From the NCBI GenBank assembly GCA_022818135.1, contig JAFMSR010000019.1, forward strand, positions 4,507,357 to 4,571,356: a DNA stretch of 64,000 nt, in the 5' to 3' direction. A program made the position numbers and the translations under genes. Below the pieces are notes generated by a model. That model was not told where the DNA came from, made no database searches, and saw only the letters and a program-made list of their open reading frames with translations. Below are positions 36,760 through 48,900 of the stretch, one piece after another. The stretch comes from Saxidomus purpurata (Eukaryota > Mollusca > Bivalvia > Venerida > Veneridae). The stretch's first letter is position 1; every line of letters starts with the position of its first letter.

Positions 36760-37310
36760 ATAATCATTCCCCTAAAGCTACAAACATAATGGGCGGACTG
36801 GTTTCCGACCGATTTTTCACCTGGACGAATCACGACGTGTTTCTATTCGGCATAACTGGCTGATCCGGTCTCGGCCGTTGAAAAAAATCGGCTTGAAATT
36901 GGCTCGACGTTGTAATCTTAAGCCGGTAGGCTAACGGGCGCAGCGGCTAATGATATAATTCGTTCAGAAACAAGTACGCTCATTGACTTGTACTTTATGC
37001 ACCATCTTTCATACATTACAAATGTATAATTAATATACGTATCAAGATATCCAACATAAAGAAATTGTGATGTAACCCGACCATTTAAAGTAAATAAAAA
37101 GGCGACTTGTATTACCCAAGTTGATGCATGTATAACTTATTCAAGAGATGATCGCATTTTAACTATATTTACATTGTACTAATTGCTTAAACTTTTATCT
37201 ACTTTTTTTCTATCGACATTGTACATTGTACGATGTATTTAGATAGTCTGTTATTATGAACAGTTCATGATTCATATTATATATTCAACTTTTTTTTAAA
37301 TCCAGATTTT
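36760..37310. other. Region upstream of the DUF1647-like gene
   Basis: Presumed promoter side of the minus-strand gene. No recognisable core promoter element, repeat or open frame was found. Confidence 0.35.
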
Positions 37311-37314
37311 AACA

Positions 37315-37375
37315 ACAAGACAGACGGACGAACGGACGTACACACACACACACAGACAGACACAGACAGACGGTG
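37315..37375. repeat. (ca)n/(caga)n microsatellite
   Basis: Short cacacaca tract followed by gacagacacagacagacgg. Confidence 0.8.
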
Positions 37376-37633
37376 AAGTTTGAAATGGAAAATATGTAAA
37401 GAAAACATAACTTACTTCTCCTTGTCAAGATTTTAAATTTCCTCAGCACCATTTTATGTTGTCTTGAATAACTAACAGGTTCCAATATCAACAGTGTTAT
37501 AATTCTCCTCGTCAAATTGATGTCACTCAATTGGAAATTTTATCTTGAAAGAAAAATTAAGAAACAAACTGATTTAAGCGTATGAAATTTCAAAAAAAAA
37601 AGACAGTTTATGTGTTTACCCACTAGCGGATCC

Positions 37634-37641
37634 AGGGGGGG

Positions 37642-37683
<42 letters not shown>

Positions 37684-37725
37684 TTAAATAATAAAAAAAA
37701 AATTTTTTTTTTTTTTAAAAAAAAA

Positions 37726-37808
<83 letters not shown>

Positions 37809-37835
37809 CCCCCCCCCCCCCCCCTCCCCCCTCCC

Positions 37836-37886
<51 letters not shown>

Positions 37887-37923
37887 AAAAAAAAAAACAC
37901 CCCCCCCCCCCCCCCCCTCTATC

Positions 37924-38018
<95 letters not shown>

Positions 38019-38044
38019 AAAAAAAAAAAACCAAAAACCCCCCC
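37634..38044. repeat. Second extreme homopolymer block (C and A tracts)
   Basis: ggatccaggggggggg then long C and A runs, one A tract over 80 bases and another near 90. The phrase ctagcggatccaggggg looks like the end of a hAT-type repeat, but this is weak. Protein-like frames here are artefacts, and tract lengths should not be trusted. Confidence 0.85.
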
Positions 38045-38564
38045 TGTTTACCCACAGGTTTACTATGCAAACCAGGCTTGCAAGTGAAATATTATGTAAA
38101 TACAAATATAAATGCTTTTAATGACTTCATGTAACTCCTATACACGCCCGACACGCGACACGCGAAAAAGGGGCCTTCGGAAATTACGTTCGTTAATGAG
38201 TACCAATTAAAAGTCTCTTGTAGAAAAAGTAAGCTCATAATTCACTATCCTGTTAACACACTTTTAAAATTTGTTAACTTGCATAAATATTAAATATGTG
38301 TGTGAATGTGACTAGGTGATTTATTTTCTTTTTTGCAATATATTTGGGGTTTTTTTCCGTGAGAAGATAAAAAAATTTTTTTTATTCAAATTGAAAACAA
38401 CCTCATACTTCTCGTAAAACTCTGCATGAACATTTTGACTCAGTTTTACAACGGCCGTAAGAAAATCTTGTCTTAGCATCGAGTTTCTCCCATGCGTTAA
38501 CCATTTTGTGCCCACTATGTTGTGCCTCATCAAACACTTTACGTACGGTGGATTTTTATTTTTA

Positions 38565-38683
38565 TATTTTATTATATTATATTATATTATATTATATTAT
38601 ATTATATTATATTATATTATATTATATTATATTATATTATATTATATTATATTATATTATATTATATTATATTATATTATATT
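38565..38683. repeat. (attat)n microsatellite at a SINE tail
   Basis: About 23 units of attat/ttata. It directly abuts the 3' tail of the minus-strand SINE at 38691-38855, so it is best read as an expanded SINE tail. Confidence 0.9.
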
Positions 38684-38690
38684 AGTTAAT

Positions 38691-38855
38691 TCATTTATTC
38701 TCGATTGCGAAACAAGTTCTTACAACTTAGATTAATCGCTCTCGAGACTCTTTCCTGGTGGAAACAACCTCGAATAATGTGGAATTATATGTCTTGCCTA
38801 AGGACACTACCGACATGGCTGTGTTAGGGATCGAACTCGGGGTCCCTTCGAGATT
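38691..38855 (-). repeat. tRNA-derived SINE, minus-strand copy
   Basis: Read on the minus strand: B box gagttcgatccc, body gtgtccttaggcaagacata, 3' end gaacttgtttcgcaatcgag and aataaatga, then the (attat)n tail. Same family as 5481-5655 and 45240-45430. Confidence 0.8.
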
Positions 38856-38861
38856 ATTTAA

Positions 38862-39020
38862 GATTTTATTTTCGCTATTTTTTTGCGAAAGTCGCGAATT
38901 AAAACATAGCAAGTCCTTTCCGTCATTCACGACGCTGTTTCGCAAATAATTATCAGTGCCATCATAAAGTATGAATTTCGCTAAATTTTAGCAACGCGGA
39001 AATTACCCTATTTACATCTG
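38862..39020. repeat. Diverged 'ttcgcgaa' MITE
   Basis: attttcgctattttttgcgaaag, gtcgcgaattaaaac and gaatttcgctaaattttagc follow the 3582-3808 family. It directly follows the SINE head and may have interrupted it. Confidence 0.55.
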
Positions 39021-39024
39021 TACA

Positions 39025-40320
39025 TTTCCTGTTTAAGTTGTTACGAGGCATAGAAATAAAATTAGCATGATGTATAACGTGTTCTTAAATCTTAACACTG
39101 ACTGTAATCAGTTTAAACATTCAATTGACAAATGTCAACAAACTAGCTTATAGTTTATATTTAAACTGATACTAAATAGTTAGGCAAATATCATTGCTGC
39201 CCCGCTATATTTAATACGTGGTGGAGTAGTGTACAGTTCTTTGAAAAAAATGTTATGAAAATCGCCTAGGAAGTTACGATAAAGAATGGGTTAAACCACT
39301 GTTCATTGTGTAGCTTTAAAATTGTCAAAAAATTGAAAGTTCTATCTTTTATCCATGTAAAACGGCAAATTATTTTATATGCTTATGTAACGTTTAATAA
39401 GTATTGTTCGGCCGGTATAAAAACCGATATCGGTCAAACATGCCAGTATCTTCCGGTATCGGGTAAAGTGGGTCCATTCCGTTACTATGACTCGATTTTC
39501 ATAGTTTAAAATTTACAATTACACTTCATTTGTTTTTGAATGAAAGTATCATTGTACAGTCACTGACAGTCTATTTAAATCAGACATGTCATGTTAGAGC
39601 AATAAAGTGAAAGCTACCCAAAGTTTACTAAATGGTCGGGATGCACTTTCTATTTTTATCAGACTGGTTTACATTCGTGTTATTAGACTGGTCTACAGCA
39701 ATAAACTGACAGGTAGCCAAAGTTAACTAATTGGTCGGTAACGATACTTTTAGTAATCGTAAAAATGTGCGGTTTTTTTTTTTTTGTTAACAAACATTTT
39801 GACTGCAAACGATTTTGTGAGGATAGAGGCAGGAATAGTATTGTATATTCTGAGAATCACCTTAATGGAACATAGTGGAGAACATATTATGATATTACTG
39901 CGTCAACTTTGTTTTAAAATTAACACTGAATTAAAATAGGGCTCGTATATACAATCTAATGGGGAAAAAAACGGAAGATCATAAAGACTATTTAAAGCCT
40001 TTTCATGAATATGATTTTCGTTTCTTTTTAAATCATAAATGATACACTGGAAATGAGAAAGAGTTTCTAAATTGTAAATGCACAAACCAGATAGTCAAGT
40101 GTTTGCTTTACATGAGCCTAGAATGTAGATTTATTCTGTCTCTGTTATAAAGTTTGTAAAGTTTATTTGCATCTCCAATTTCAAAATATTTACATGAAAG
40201 CTTTGTTTCTAGGCCCGCTGTGATACATAGTATCACAGTTTTTCTTGTTTTGATTTAAAATGATACTAAATAGTTAGGCAAATATCATTTTATTGTATTT
40301 GTTTACTCTAATGTTAAGTA
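39025..40320. other. Intergenic, no gene seen
   Basis: gatactaaatagttaggcaaatatcat occurs twice (about 39170 and 40261), marking a diverged repeat. No exon-like frame. Confidence 0.4.
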
Positions 40321-40322
40321 CA

Positions 40323-40513
40323 TACAGTAAACTCCGTATATAACGAATCTGGCTATAGTGACATTTCGGATATAAGGAAGCACATTATCTGGGCCCAATT
40401 TTATTCCTTCCTTTTAAGTATGAAATTAAAATATCATGGATATAACGAACTTCGGATATAAGGAACACATTTAATTGGTCCGAACGAGTTCGTTATAAAC
40501 GGGGTTCACTGTA
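40323..40513. mobile_element. Complete pogo-like MITE (reference copy)
   Basis: ta|cagtaaactccgtatataac at the left and gttcgttataaacggggttcactg|ta at the right: a TA target duplication around CAGT...ACTG ends, as in pogo/Tigger-type elements. Sub-terminal ggatataagg and ggatataacg phrases also pair. About 190 bp, no coding capacity. Five other copies or pieces are in the window (2305, 8887, 19084, 22921, 31969). Confidence 0.85.
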
Positions 40514-40515
40514 AA

Positions 40516-41430
40516 CTGTTGTAGCTGTGTTAGTGATCACCTCAGTGTAAACAGTGTCTTAATAGTGCACTATAAGCAGTCGGTGCTTACATGTAGATAT
40601 TCCAATCGGCCATTTTTATATTTATTTTTTTAGAGCTCCGGCTCGGATTCGAACCCTAGATTTTATAAATAATCAAATAAAAAAGGCACGTTTTTAACGT
40701 TAGCTTCTTGCTAAAAAGAACTTTTAAAATTACGATCAACGGCTAAAAACGCGACGTTGACAAGGACGTTATACGTCGCTATTACAATCATATTTTTTGA
40801 CAAACACTAAATTAATTAATGCGTTTTCTTTATTTTTTTCTAGAAAATCTTGGGGGACATATTTGTGTTTGAACTCTTACAACTTTATTTGTTTTTAAAG
40901 TAAAAGGAATCATTCTTCATAATGAGTTTTATAATATACGGCGTTATTACCAGTTTATATTACTAATCCCAATTTGAAATGTGTTAACATTTCCTATTCA
41001 ATGTGATGAACGAATGAAGGTTCTCCAGGTCCCAAACCGCACTTCGACCCTTAAGACCCTTAGACACAAAATTATGACATGTAGCGTATTTATAGTTGTT
41101 AAGTTTCTGGAAGTGTCTCGGGTCCTCGTCCGCACCCAAAGTCCCGGCTCTGGAGACAAAGTTAAATATTTGTCACGTCGAGCCCTGGGCATACTTTTGT
41201 ATTGTCTATATATTACTTTTTATAAATAAAAAAAAAAAATATCAAAAACTTTTGGCCACAACTTATTTCTTAAAAAAAGAAGAAAAAAAAATTTTTTTTT
41301 TTTTATTTTAAAAAACCCCCCCCCCCTGCAACTTTGTTTTATTTTTTTCGTTGTTTGTCTTATTTTAACTTTAACCGAAAAAAAAAAACATGCCTGCAGT
41401 TATGGAAATATTATACAACTAAATATATGA
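40516..41430. other. Intergenic, no gene seen
   Basis: A tRNA-like B-box phrase on the minus strand (about 40630-40660, agggttcgaatccgagccgg) suggests a SINE head. Homopolymer A/T/C tracts lie at 41225-41325. Nothing coding. Confidence 0.4.
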
Positions 41431-41436
41431 CATAAA

Positions 41437-41517
41437 CATTTATGCTTCCCACCGTTTCGTGTACATTTATGCTTCCCACCGTTTCGTGTACATTTATGCT
41501 TCCCACCGTTTCGTGTA
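41437..41517. repeat. Perfect 27-bp triplication
   Basis: A unit beginning acatttatgcttcccaccg occurs three times head to tail without a difference. Confidence 0.95.
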
Positions 41518-41948
41518 ATGTGATAATCTAGCCGGACATTGACCCTAAAATGTTATTGCATTGACAGAGGGTACGGATCACATTCAGTGATACAACAACT
41601 TTACTGTATATTTTGATTTTACCGATGATGACTGTAAATTACAGCTTAAAAAGCAAATATTCTGGATTTTTTTATGCTTTAGAAGTTATTAAATTTGAAA
41701 TTTATTTAAATTCAATATTACAGCCGTGGTAATTTATCTGCAGCATTTCATATTAGTTTAACTACGTCTACACACCTTTCTTTCTAACAAAAAACCGATA
41801 CAGATACATAAAGTGGGAGACTCCATTATAAAATTACCGCTTAAAATAGGGGTGTCGTTAGTAAACTCACGTCGTTAGTACATGCGCTTGAATTTAAACC
41901 TTTCTTTGCGTCATTTAATACAAAATGAAGACAATGTGGCAGATCCTA

Positions 41949-41997
41949 TGTACAAGCAAGGTCTTTCAAATAATACTATTTGAAAGGCCTTGGTACA
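41949..41997. repeat. Short perfect-type hairpin
   Basis: caaggtctttcaaata is followed by atac and tatttgaaaggccttg: a 16-bp stem with one wobble and a 4-base loop. Confidence 0.8.
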
Positions 41998-41999
41998 AG

Positions 42000-44900
42000 G
42001 TAAAAATATTTCAGCGGATTTAAAATCGAAAGACAGTGTCGTCTTTCTCTAGTCACGTTGGTAAACTCTGAGCCAGTTCATGTGCAGTTTGCATTTACTG
42101 TACATGACCCGGAAAGTAACTACATGTGCCAGTTTACATGAGCCCGCATATGGGCATATATTGGGTACTATGTCCTTCATTCCGTCAGGAAGCCAACAAA
42201 AAAAGAGGCACATGTTGGGTAGGTTTAATACTTTATATAGTGCGCTGTGGACTACTTTCTTACAATAGGAAACAATGGAAAGTACCCAACAAATGCCCAT
42301 TTATTACGTTGTCTGCACTGTCCAATCACCAGTCCGTTGGCTACGTCCGAATATTCTGATACTCGAAAGTAACAGAACCAGAAAACGATCTGCATGAATG
42401 ATAACAAAACGATACTTGTACCTAAATTTGACATAAAATGTTTTCTGTAAAATTGGCGTAGCGGCATAGAGTTAAGAAAGTTTTGAAGCAACAGATCATC
42501 GGAGTCGGGGGAATTTATTACCAAACGATAGCTTCTCAAAGTGGTGAGGTTACACCTCAGTTTATCCCGAGAGTTCAGAAAAGCGTAGCTTATACCCAAT
42601 TCAAGTTCAGTATGAAATATCCGTGTTACTCAATAATAATTGTTGACAGGTTGTGCCGTAAAATTAATTTTCATAACCAGAGTTTTAACCCGTACAGTCA
42701 AGGTTTCTTACGATGTCACACGAAGGTTTCTGAATTCCAAAATAAGAAAGTGAAACACACCATTTTATTACCGAGTGATACGTGTATTTGTAATATTTAC
42801 AGCCCGTCGCGAAAAATCCAAAACGGTCTCTGAAGTAGCTACAATCCGCCGAGATGTTGTTTATATGGGAGAAAATATAATTTGTATTCATGCCGTGATT
42901 CAGGGTCAGGGGTTATTTCTTTGTGAATGATTCAATGGTATCTCTGGCTGATAATCTAAATTGCTACCGCAAGTTCATGAATTATTATAAATGCATTATG
43001 TTCCCTGAAGTCATGATATACTTTTTTAAAAATAAAATTGAAAAGCACAGTTTTGGGTACATATTCTCAAGCCTTGTTTGAATTGTCTTCATGCGTATGA
43101 CAATATTTGTACATGTATATACAATTCAGTGCTTTAAGATATAACGAACAGTATCAGCTGCTTAATTTTCATTAACAGTGCAGTACGCCATTTTTTCATA
43201 AAATGCCTTTTTCACATCGTACTGTCCATGTTTCGCCAAAAATGAGAAGAAAATATCTTTCCGAAATTGATAATTTGAGTCGCAGCACACTTATGTCGTA
43301 TTCGGCTTCTGACAATTTTACCTGCCTGCCGAAATCTTTACTTGTTCAGAATTGAAAAAAAATCTGTGAAATCAATATTTCCAGTCTACATGTAATGCCA
43401 GCCCGACAGTGAACACGAAACTTTTCTGTTTTGAATTCTGATTTTACTTTGAAAGTCTATGGCTTCTCCTATCCTTTTATTTTCGGGAAAGAGTTGGGGT
43501 TAATGAGTCTCGGAAAAAAATTCAAATCAACAAAATTTGGACATGAAAATGAAACGACAGACATGGCAGACGGGTAATTTTATCTCGTATACAATTTGTT
43601 TATTTCATTAGCATGTACATGTATTATACATGATGAAATTATGGAAATTTGTGAATGTTCATTGACCAAACTTGATAACATGTTATCACGCTTTAACTAA
43701 CTATATAATTTTACTTTACGTTTTGATGTAAAAAACATACAATCCATGATAAAGAAAACATATACTAACGAATTTCATTACAATAAAACGACCGGAAAAC
43801 GACAAACTATGTGCATAGTTAAAACTCGAATGCTTTTGACACGGGCATTTTGTTTCCAACTAGAACGTTACAATGTACATATCGTCAGTGTGACCGCTAT
43901 ATTTACTCTCGCGTGCAAATTTATTTTCAGTGTCATTGGCTACACACATACATTATTATGATAATAATTAGTGTAACAGTTCTATGACATGTCAACTCAC
44001 TGGCTGCGCGCAAGTTGGTGCACAAGAAATTCACGGAATTTACTTCATGTATGTAATAACTTGTATATACGAGTACAAATAAAACCGTGAAAGAATAACT
44101 ATCACATTCCAGGGAGCTGCATATGAAGGTCTCGCGGAAAATTTCTGTAGACACTCGTCGGTGTCACTCTTTTTGTATCCTAAGGGATGTCTGTTCACAC
44201 CATGCTCGTAAAATACATGTACAGATCTATTTAAATACAAATGTATGTCCATTTTACATTGACACCGTAAGGATGGGATTGTAATAGATCTATTAGTGTT
44301 TTAATGTTTGAAGTTTGATTCTAAATTTTCAAGATGTGCGATCGTAATCTATTCAGTCACGGAAAGTACCTATATTTCCGTTTCAACTTTGTTACGAATT
44401 TTGTTAAAGCACTGAGATGTATTTATTTAATTACACAAATGTGAATACTTCTTTTAAACAATGCAACTCACACTACACGAGTTGAATTTATCGATCGATA
44501 CCTTAGATAGTACACCCCTATTTTGAGCGGTTGTTTATAATAGAATCTTCCACTTAAAGTTGTATCGGATTAGGTAGTGTAATACGTCTCTGTACGAAAC
44601 TCATCCTCGGTAACCCAGGCTATTCATATATATGACGGAGAGAAGCGGCAGGAATTAACCGTGGGTTCCGACGATGTATGAAACTATACTATCGGGTGAT
44701 GCCACGGCTGTACTTTAAAACCAAAATAGCATAGATAGGTGTGATGCATAAGTTATGGATGGATGGCAGAGATGTAAATGTGCAGATTGGTTTAAATAAT
44801 ATGAAATACAAGTGATTGTATCAATAACATATCCTTGTACGCAGATTTGAATGTTACCTGTTTTCACACACAGAAGATTAAATCATTTTAGTCAAATAGT

Positions 44901-45235
44901 TCTGACATGAACAAACCTTGAAAGCAGTGTTTATACCTCCATGACTGTTCAAAAAGGTTCAAGCCTTGCTACCAACTATGACGTTCTATGTAATAATAAT
45001 GATAATGATAATAATGACTTTATGTTTTGAGGGTAACATACTTAGAGTACAAAATACATTATACAACTTCTTTTTTCAGTATGACCTTCAATTAAAATGA
45101 ATTCCTTATACATTTATACGAAACATATATTCTATTCAAAGCCAACATTTATACGTGACTTACAAACCATAAAAGATAAAGAGAACGATTTCTCCGACAA
45201 ACACATTTCAATTATAGAAGTCTCAAATACATTTG
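42000..45235. other. Mostly featureless region
   Basis: 42116-42300 has phrases (tgggcacatgttgggtac, aacaatggaaagtacccaac) typical of a bivalve dispersed repeat. A minus-strand frame at 42467-42330 encodes a hydrophobic anchor-like segment but has no partner exon. No other coding evidence. Confidence 0.4.
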
Positions 45236-45239
45236 AACT

Positions 45240-45430
45240 TATGGAGCCGCCCTGGCACCGTTCCCTTAGGATCGAAGGGTTCCGGGTTCGATCCCTACCA
45301 TAGACATGTCGGTAGTGTCTTTGGGCAAGACACAAATAATTCCACATTGCCTTTCTCTCTTCGAGGTTGATTTTATCTGGACTAATTTAAGTTTTAAGAA
45401 CTTGTTTCGCAATCGAGACTAAAGAATTAC
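45240..45430 (+). repeat. tRNA-derived SINE, plus-strand copy
   Basis: Head ccttaggatcgaagggttc, B box gggttcgatccc, body gtgtctttgggcaagacac, 3' end aagaacttgtttcgcaatcgag. Best preserved member of this family in the window. Confidence 0.8.
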
Positions 45431-45794
45431 GTATAAACAAAAGAAATAATTAGAAATTAGCAAAAGCAGTAGTAATTATGAAAGAACATCAATACTCACT
45501 CGATGTAATACGCCATAAATGCAACATATTTTAACAAATATAATACCGTATGAATTATTGTTGCATGAGAAAGCCGGAATCTGATAAGATCGTTATAAAG
45601 TTTTAAGTAAAAGGGAAGTATAAATGTTTGTGCAGCTTTGTAATTAAATACTTGTTTCAGGTGTTGTGCGACAATATTTACCTGGCACTCATTAATCTCC
45701 GGCAATATCTTCGGGTACGTTCGGATGTGTTTTCGTCGTTTCAATTGATTATTATATCGAACAAATACATTTCACCGACTGAAGTTCACACCGC

Positions 45795-45850
45795 AGAGAT
45801 AGTGGCGTAGTGGTAAGATGAAGGTTCCATAAGTTCGAATCCTGCACATA
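45795..45850 (+). repeat. tRNA-like SINE head
   Basis: tagtggcgtagtggtaag (A-box-like) and agttcgaatcctgc (B-box-like) are correctly ordered, but the arms do not close into an intact tRNA. Confidence 0.4.
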
Positions 45851-46360
45851 TAATTTTAATTTTTATAAGATTATCTATGGCTATTTTCATTTAATTTGTG
45901 ACACTGTCGTATGCACCATTATCGCTTTTATATATTCTGTGAGTGTATGTTATGTCTGCTTTGTTTTCTGTGTTTTATTTTTTCTGTATTAAAATACTTA
46001 CTCATGATTGAAATTCATGGCATTTCAGGAATTATATGAAATTACATCGTCCGTTGAATGAATGTTTTTTTCTCTGTCCCTGGGTTATCTTCGAAATCGG
46101 CTTCGATATATTAGCCAGGTAATCTTATCTTTAGAGTGTTTCTGTTTCTCATGATGATTTGCTCGTCGACATTTTCAGTTCTATACAAATGTATGCAGGA
46201 CGACGGAGTAGTCATTAAAAAATCTTGAAACCCCATGCTGAACAAAGACAATTATAGTGAATACATTGAATGCAACGAAAAGATTAAAAATGTAAAACAA
46301 AAAAACAAGCAAGACTCGAACCTGCATACGCTGGATTGGTAGTCAAATACCTGATCCCCG

Positions 46361-46400
46361 GAGAGCTGTATTCGGCGTGCATTAATGAATACAGCTCCCC
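46361..46400. repeat. Palindrome 'gagctgtattc..gaatacagctc'
   Basis: gagctgtattc at 46363 faces gaatacagctc at 46387 across a 13-base spacer. Further copies of the half site are at 46944-47068. Confidence 0.85.
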
Positions 46401-46943
46401 TAACCAAATGGTATATCATTGCGGCACATAATTTATTATAGAATAATAAGGACGCAAGGATTCAGGATGCAGTACTTAGCCCTGGGATGTTTGTCTTTTT
46501 GTCCGTCCGTGTTGGACGGGCGGTTGAACGGAACTTTGAGGTTTAATGACTTTTTTGTTGGTATTGAAGAGTTAATTTCTTTCAATAAACCAACATTTTG
46601 TTATACATAATGACTGTTGCACATAAGGCGGTAGTTTAAGTGGTTTTGTATTTCATTTCATACTGTAAATAAATTGTTGACGGAATGAAGCACATTCACA
46701 CCAAGGTGTAAGGCCCGAAAGACGGACTGATAAGACAACATACAGGATAGCACAACAGACATGTGTTCGGACAGATGGACCAACGCTTTCGAACCACAAT
46801 TTGGACATTGACTTAAAAGTTTTCGGAAAGGCCAAGTTTCTTCCTAAAGTGGAGACATAAATTCATTTGGCCAAAAGGCACATCACCACGTACTCAGACT
46901 TTTCTTATTTAATCCGTTTTATCATCCGTTTGATCAAACATAG

Positions 46944-47068
46944 GGAGCTTTATTCGATTGTGCAGATGCTTTGGTTCGAATACAGCTCCGCTACACCAAG
47001 GGAGCTGTATTCGTTAATGTGCACCGAATACAGCTCCCCATGGAGCTGTATTAGAAAGGAGCTGTATC
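46944..47068. repeat. Cluster of 'ggagctgtattcg' half sites in both orientations
   Basis: Half sites at 46944 (one mismatch), 46977 (inverted), 47001, 47025 (inverted), 47042 and 47057, several forming cgaatacagctcccc/ggggagctgtattcg-type palindromes. Confidence 0.85.
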
Positions 47069-47562
47069 TGGTGTTACATTGCACCCCTTTTTAAAGGATA
47101 GTAGATTTGAGTGTCTTGAAACATCATCATTGTCAATAAATTTGCAAAGTTGTAATTTTATTATGTCCGATTTAGCAGCTTCATCTCGTCTGTTCAGTAT
47201 AAGGTAATTCTTCCGAGGAGAGCAAGTTTTTGAATTTACAGAAGAAGGCCAGTAGGCCAAGATATTTAATAAAGAGTGAACTTTAGATTGCTTCATATCT
47301 ATTCTCCCTGCGGAGTTACTATTTACGTGTATTAATTAATCTCACTTTGTCACATGTGTCTAGTAACAGATTATTTTTAATCTGTATTAATACTTCATTC
47401 CACATGCACATAAATCATTCAAAACAACATAGTTCATGCAACATCTGGTGTTAAGCTGTACGGCATCTTTTGAAGTTGCTATAATATTAAACTCGTGAAA
47501 CTAATTTGAAAGATAGGATGTTAAAGTGTTAGGTTATGCACCAGGTTTTCTTTTCTCACACA

Positions 47563-47609
47563 CTGTCAGGAGGTACCGGATGGATTGAGTAGCTCGGGAA
47601 TCCTGACAG
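47563..47609. repeat. Small inverted repeat
   Basis: ctgtcagga faces tcctgacag across about 29 bases. A 9-bp perfect stem; no nearby gene gives it a terminator role. Confidence 0.6.
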
Positions 47610-47738
47610 TTATTTATCTTTTTAACCCCCCAGACTTAGGCTATGACCCGGGGGTGGGGTCGGTGGGGTAAAGGTTGACAAGACGAAGACGGATGGTCAA
47701 AGAGACGAGACCAACAGAGATTGGGGTGAAATAACGAG

Positions 47739-47739
47739 T

Positions 47740-47772
<33 letters not shown>
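47739..47772. repeat. (gaca)n microsatellite
   Basis: gacagacagacaaacagacagacagacag tract. Confidence 0.85.
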
Positions 47773-47773
<1 letters not shown>

Positions 47774-48329
47774 AATGAGGATATTGACATGGAGAGTAGG
47801 AAGGAGACAGACAGACTAACAGAGGCAAACATGGATTCGAACCGATAGACAAACACAGCTAGAAACTGGCGTACACATTACTGCTAATTTGTACGCGCCC
47901 TGTCCCCCACCTGGTAACAGCTGAGTCCGCGAATCAGAGTATGGATTCAGCTGGTCCGAACTCGGGTGATAAAATTCTCCCTAGGTAAGTTCTTTGCCTC
48001 AAAATTCTGACCAAGTTTTGACATACTTGTCGAAAGCTTGTGAGTACTTTAATGAGAGACCGTATTAAATAATATGATAGTATGCAAGGTCGTGTTGTCT
48101 GCACAAGTTGCTTATTACATGGAATACAGCGGTAGAAGCCGAATTCATCGCGTTCATATTTATTTAAAAATACGTGGAAAAAGCGGAACTGTCAAAAAAT
48201 AAATGAATTGCTTTTCACGAAAACAAAACATGACTATTGTTCAGTAGTATTAAAAATGCATATCAATAGACAGTAACAATCCGATGACATACACACGTTC
48301 ATCTCTTCTGTGAATAGTTTTTTAGATTT

Positions 48330-48900
48330 CTGACCAGTGATATAGGATTAGTAGCACAAGCAGACATCAAGGGACATAGCTCCGCTAAATTCATTGAACC
48401 GTAACATGCTGGCGAAATGTACAACCACGCTTAACACTGATCACTAATGTGACTTTTGTTAAATTTTAACTCCGGCGTAGACATTATAAAATATGACACA
48501 TCAAGGGCTTCAACTTCCCTGTTTATCAATGAATCGTAAAAATGCCGACGACAACTAGGCTTGGCACTGATGTATTCTATTAGGTTTGATGGAAATCAGG
48601 CAAATGGTAGAGGAGAAGTAGCAAAAACATCATTAAATTTGAAGACTGGTTAAATTTTCGGATGTTCTGGCGATTGGCACTGATAAATTACCTTAGGTTA
48701 AGTGGAATTCAGCCGGATGGTATAGTAGAATTAGCCCAAACCCCATATAATATTTGAATCAAAGGCAATTATTCCACTGAAAGTCACTGAACCGGAAATG
48801 CCGATGATACGCACAACTATGCTTGGCAATAATCACTTTAATTACATGTATGTGGAGTTTGGATTTAATCTGCCACATGGTTTCAGAGGAGATATGTTGG
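48330..48900. repeat. Very diverged ~200-bp tandem units
   Basis: Phrases catcaaggg, attgaaccgtaa / aatgaatcgtaa / cactgaaccgga, atgccgacgac / atgccgatgat and cttggcactgat / cttggcaataat recur two to three times in the same order. No coding sign. Confidence 0.5.

Noticed and set aside
37684..38070. Poly-Phe/Gly frames on the minus strand
   Set aside because: Homopolymer artefact as above.
38508..38735. Open frame with a repeated ILYY motif
   Set aside because: Translation of the (attat)n microsatellite.
42049..42300. Minus-strand 83-codon frame with several cysteines
   Set aside because: Built from phrases of a dispersed bivalve repeat; plus-strand frames over the same bases are equally open.
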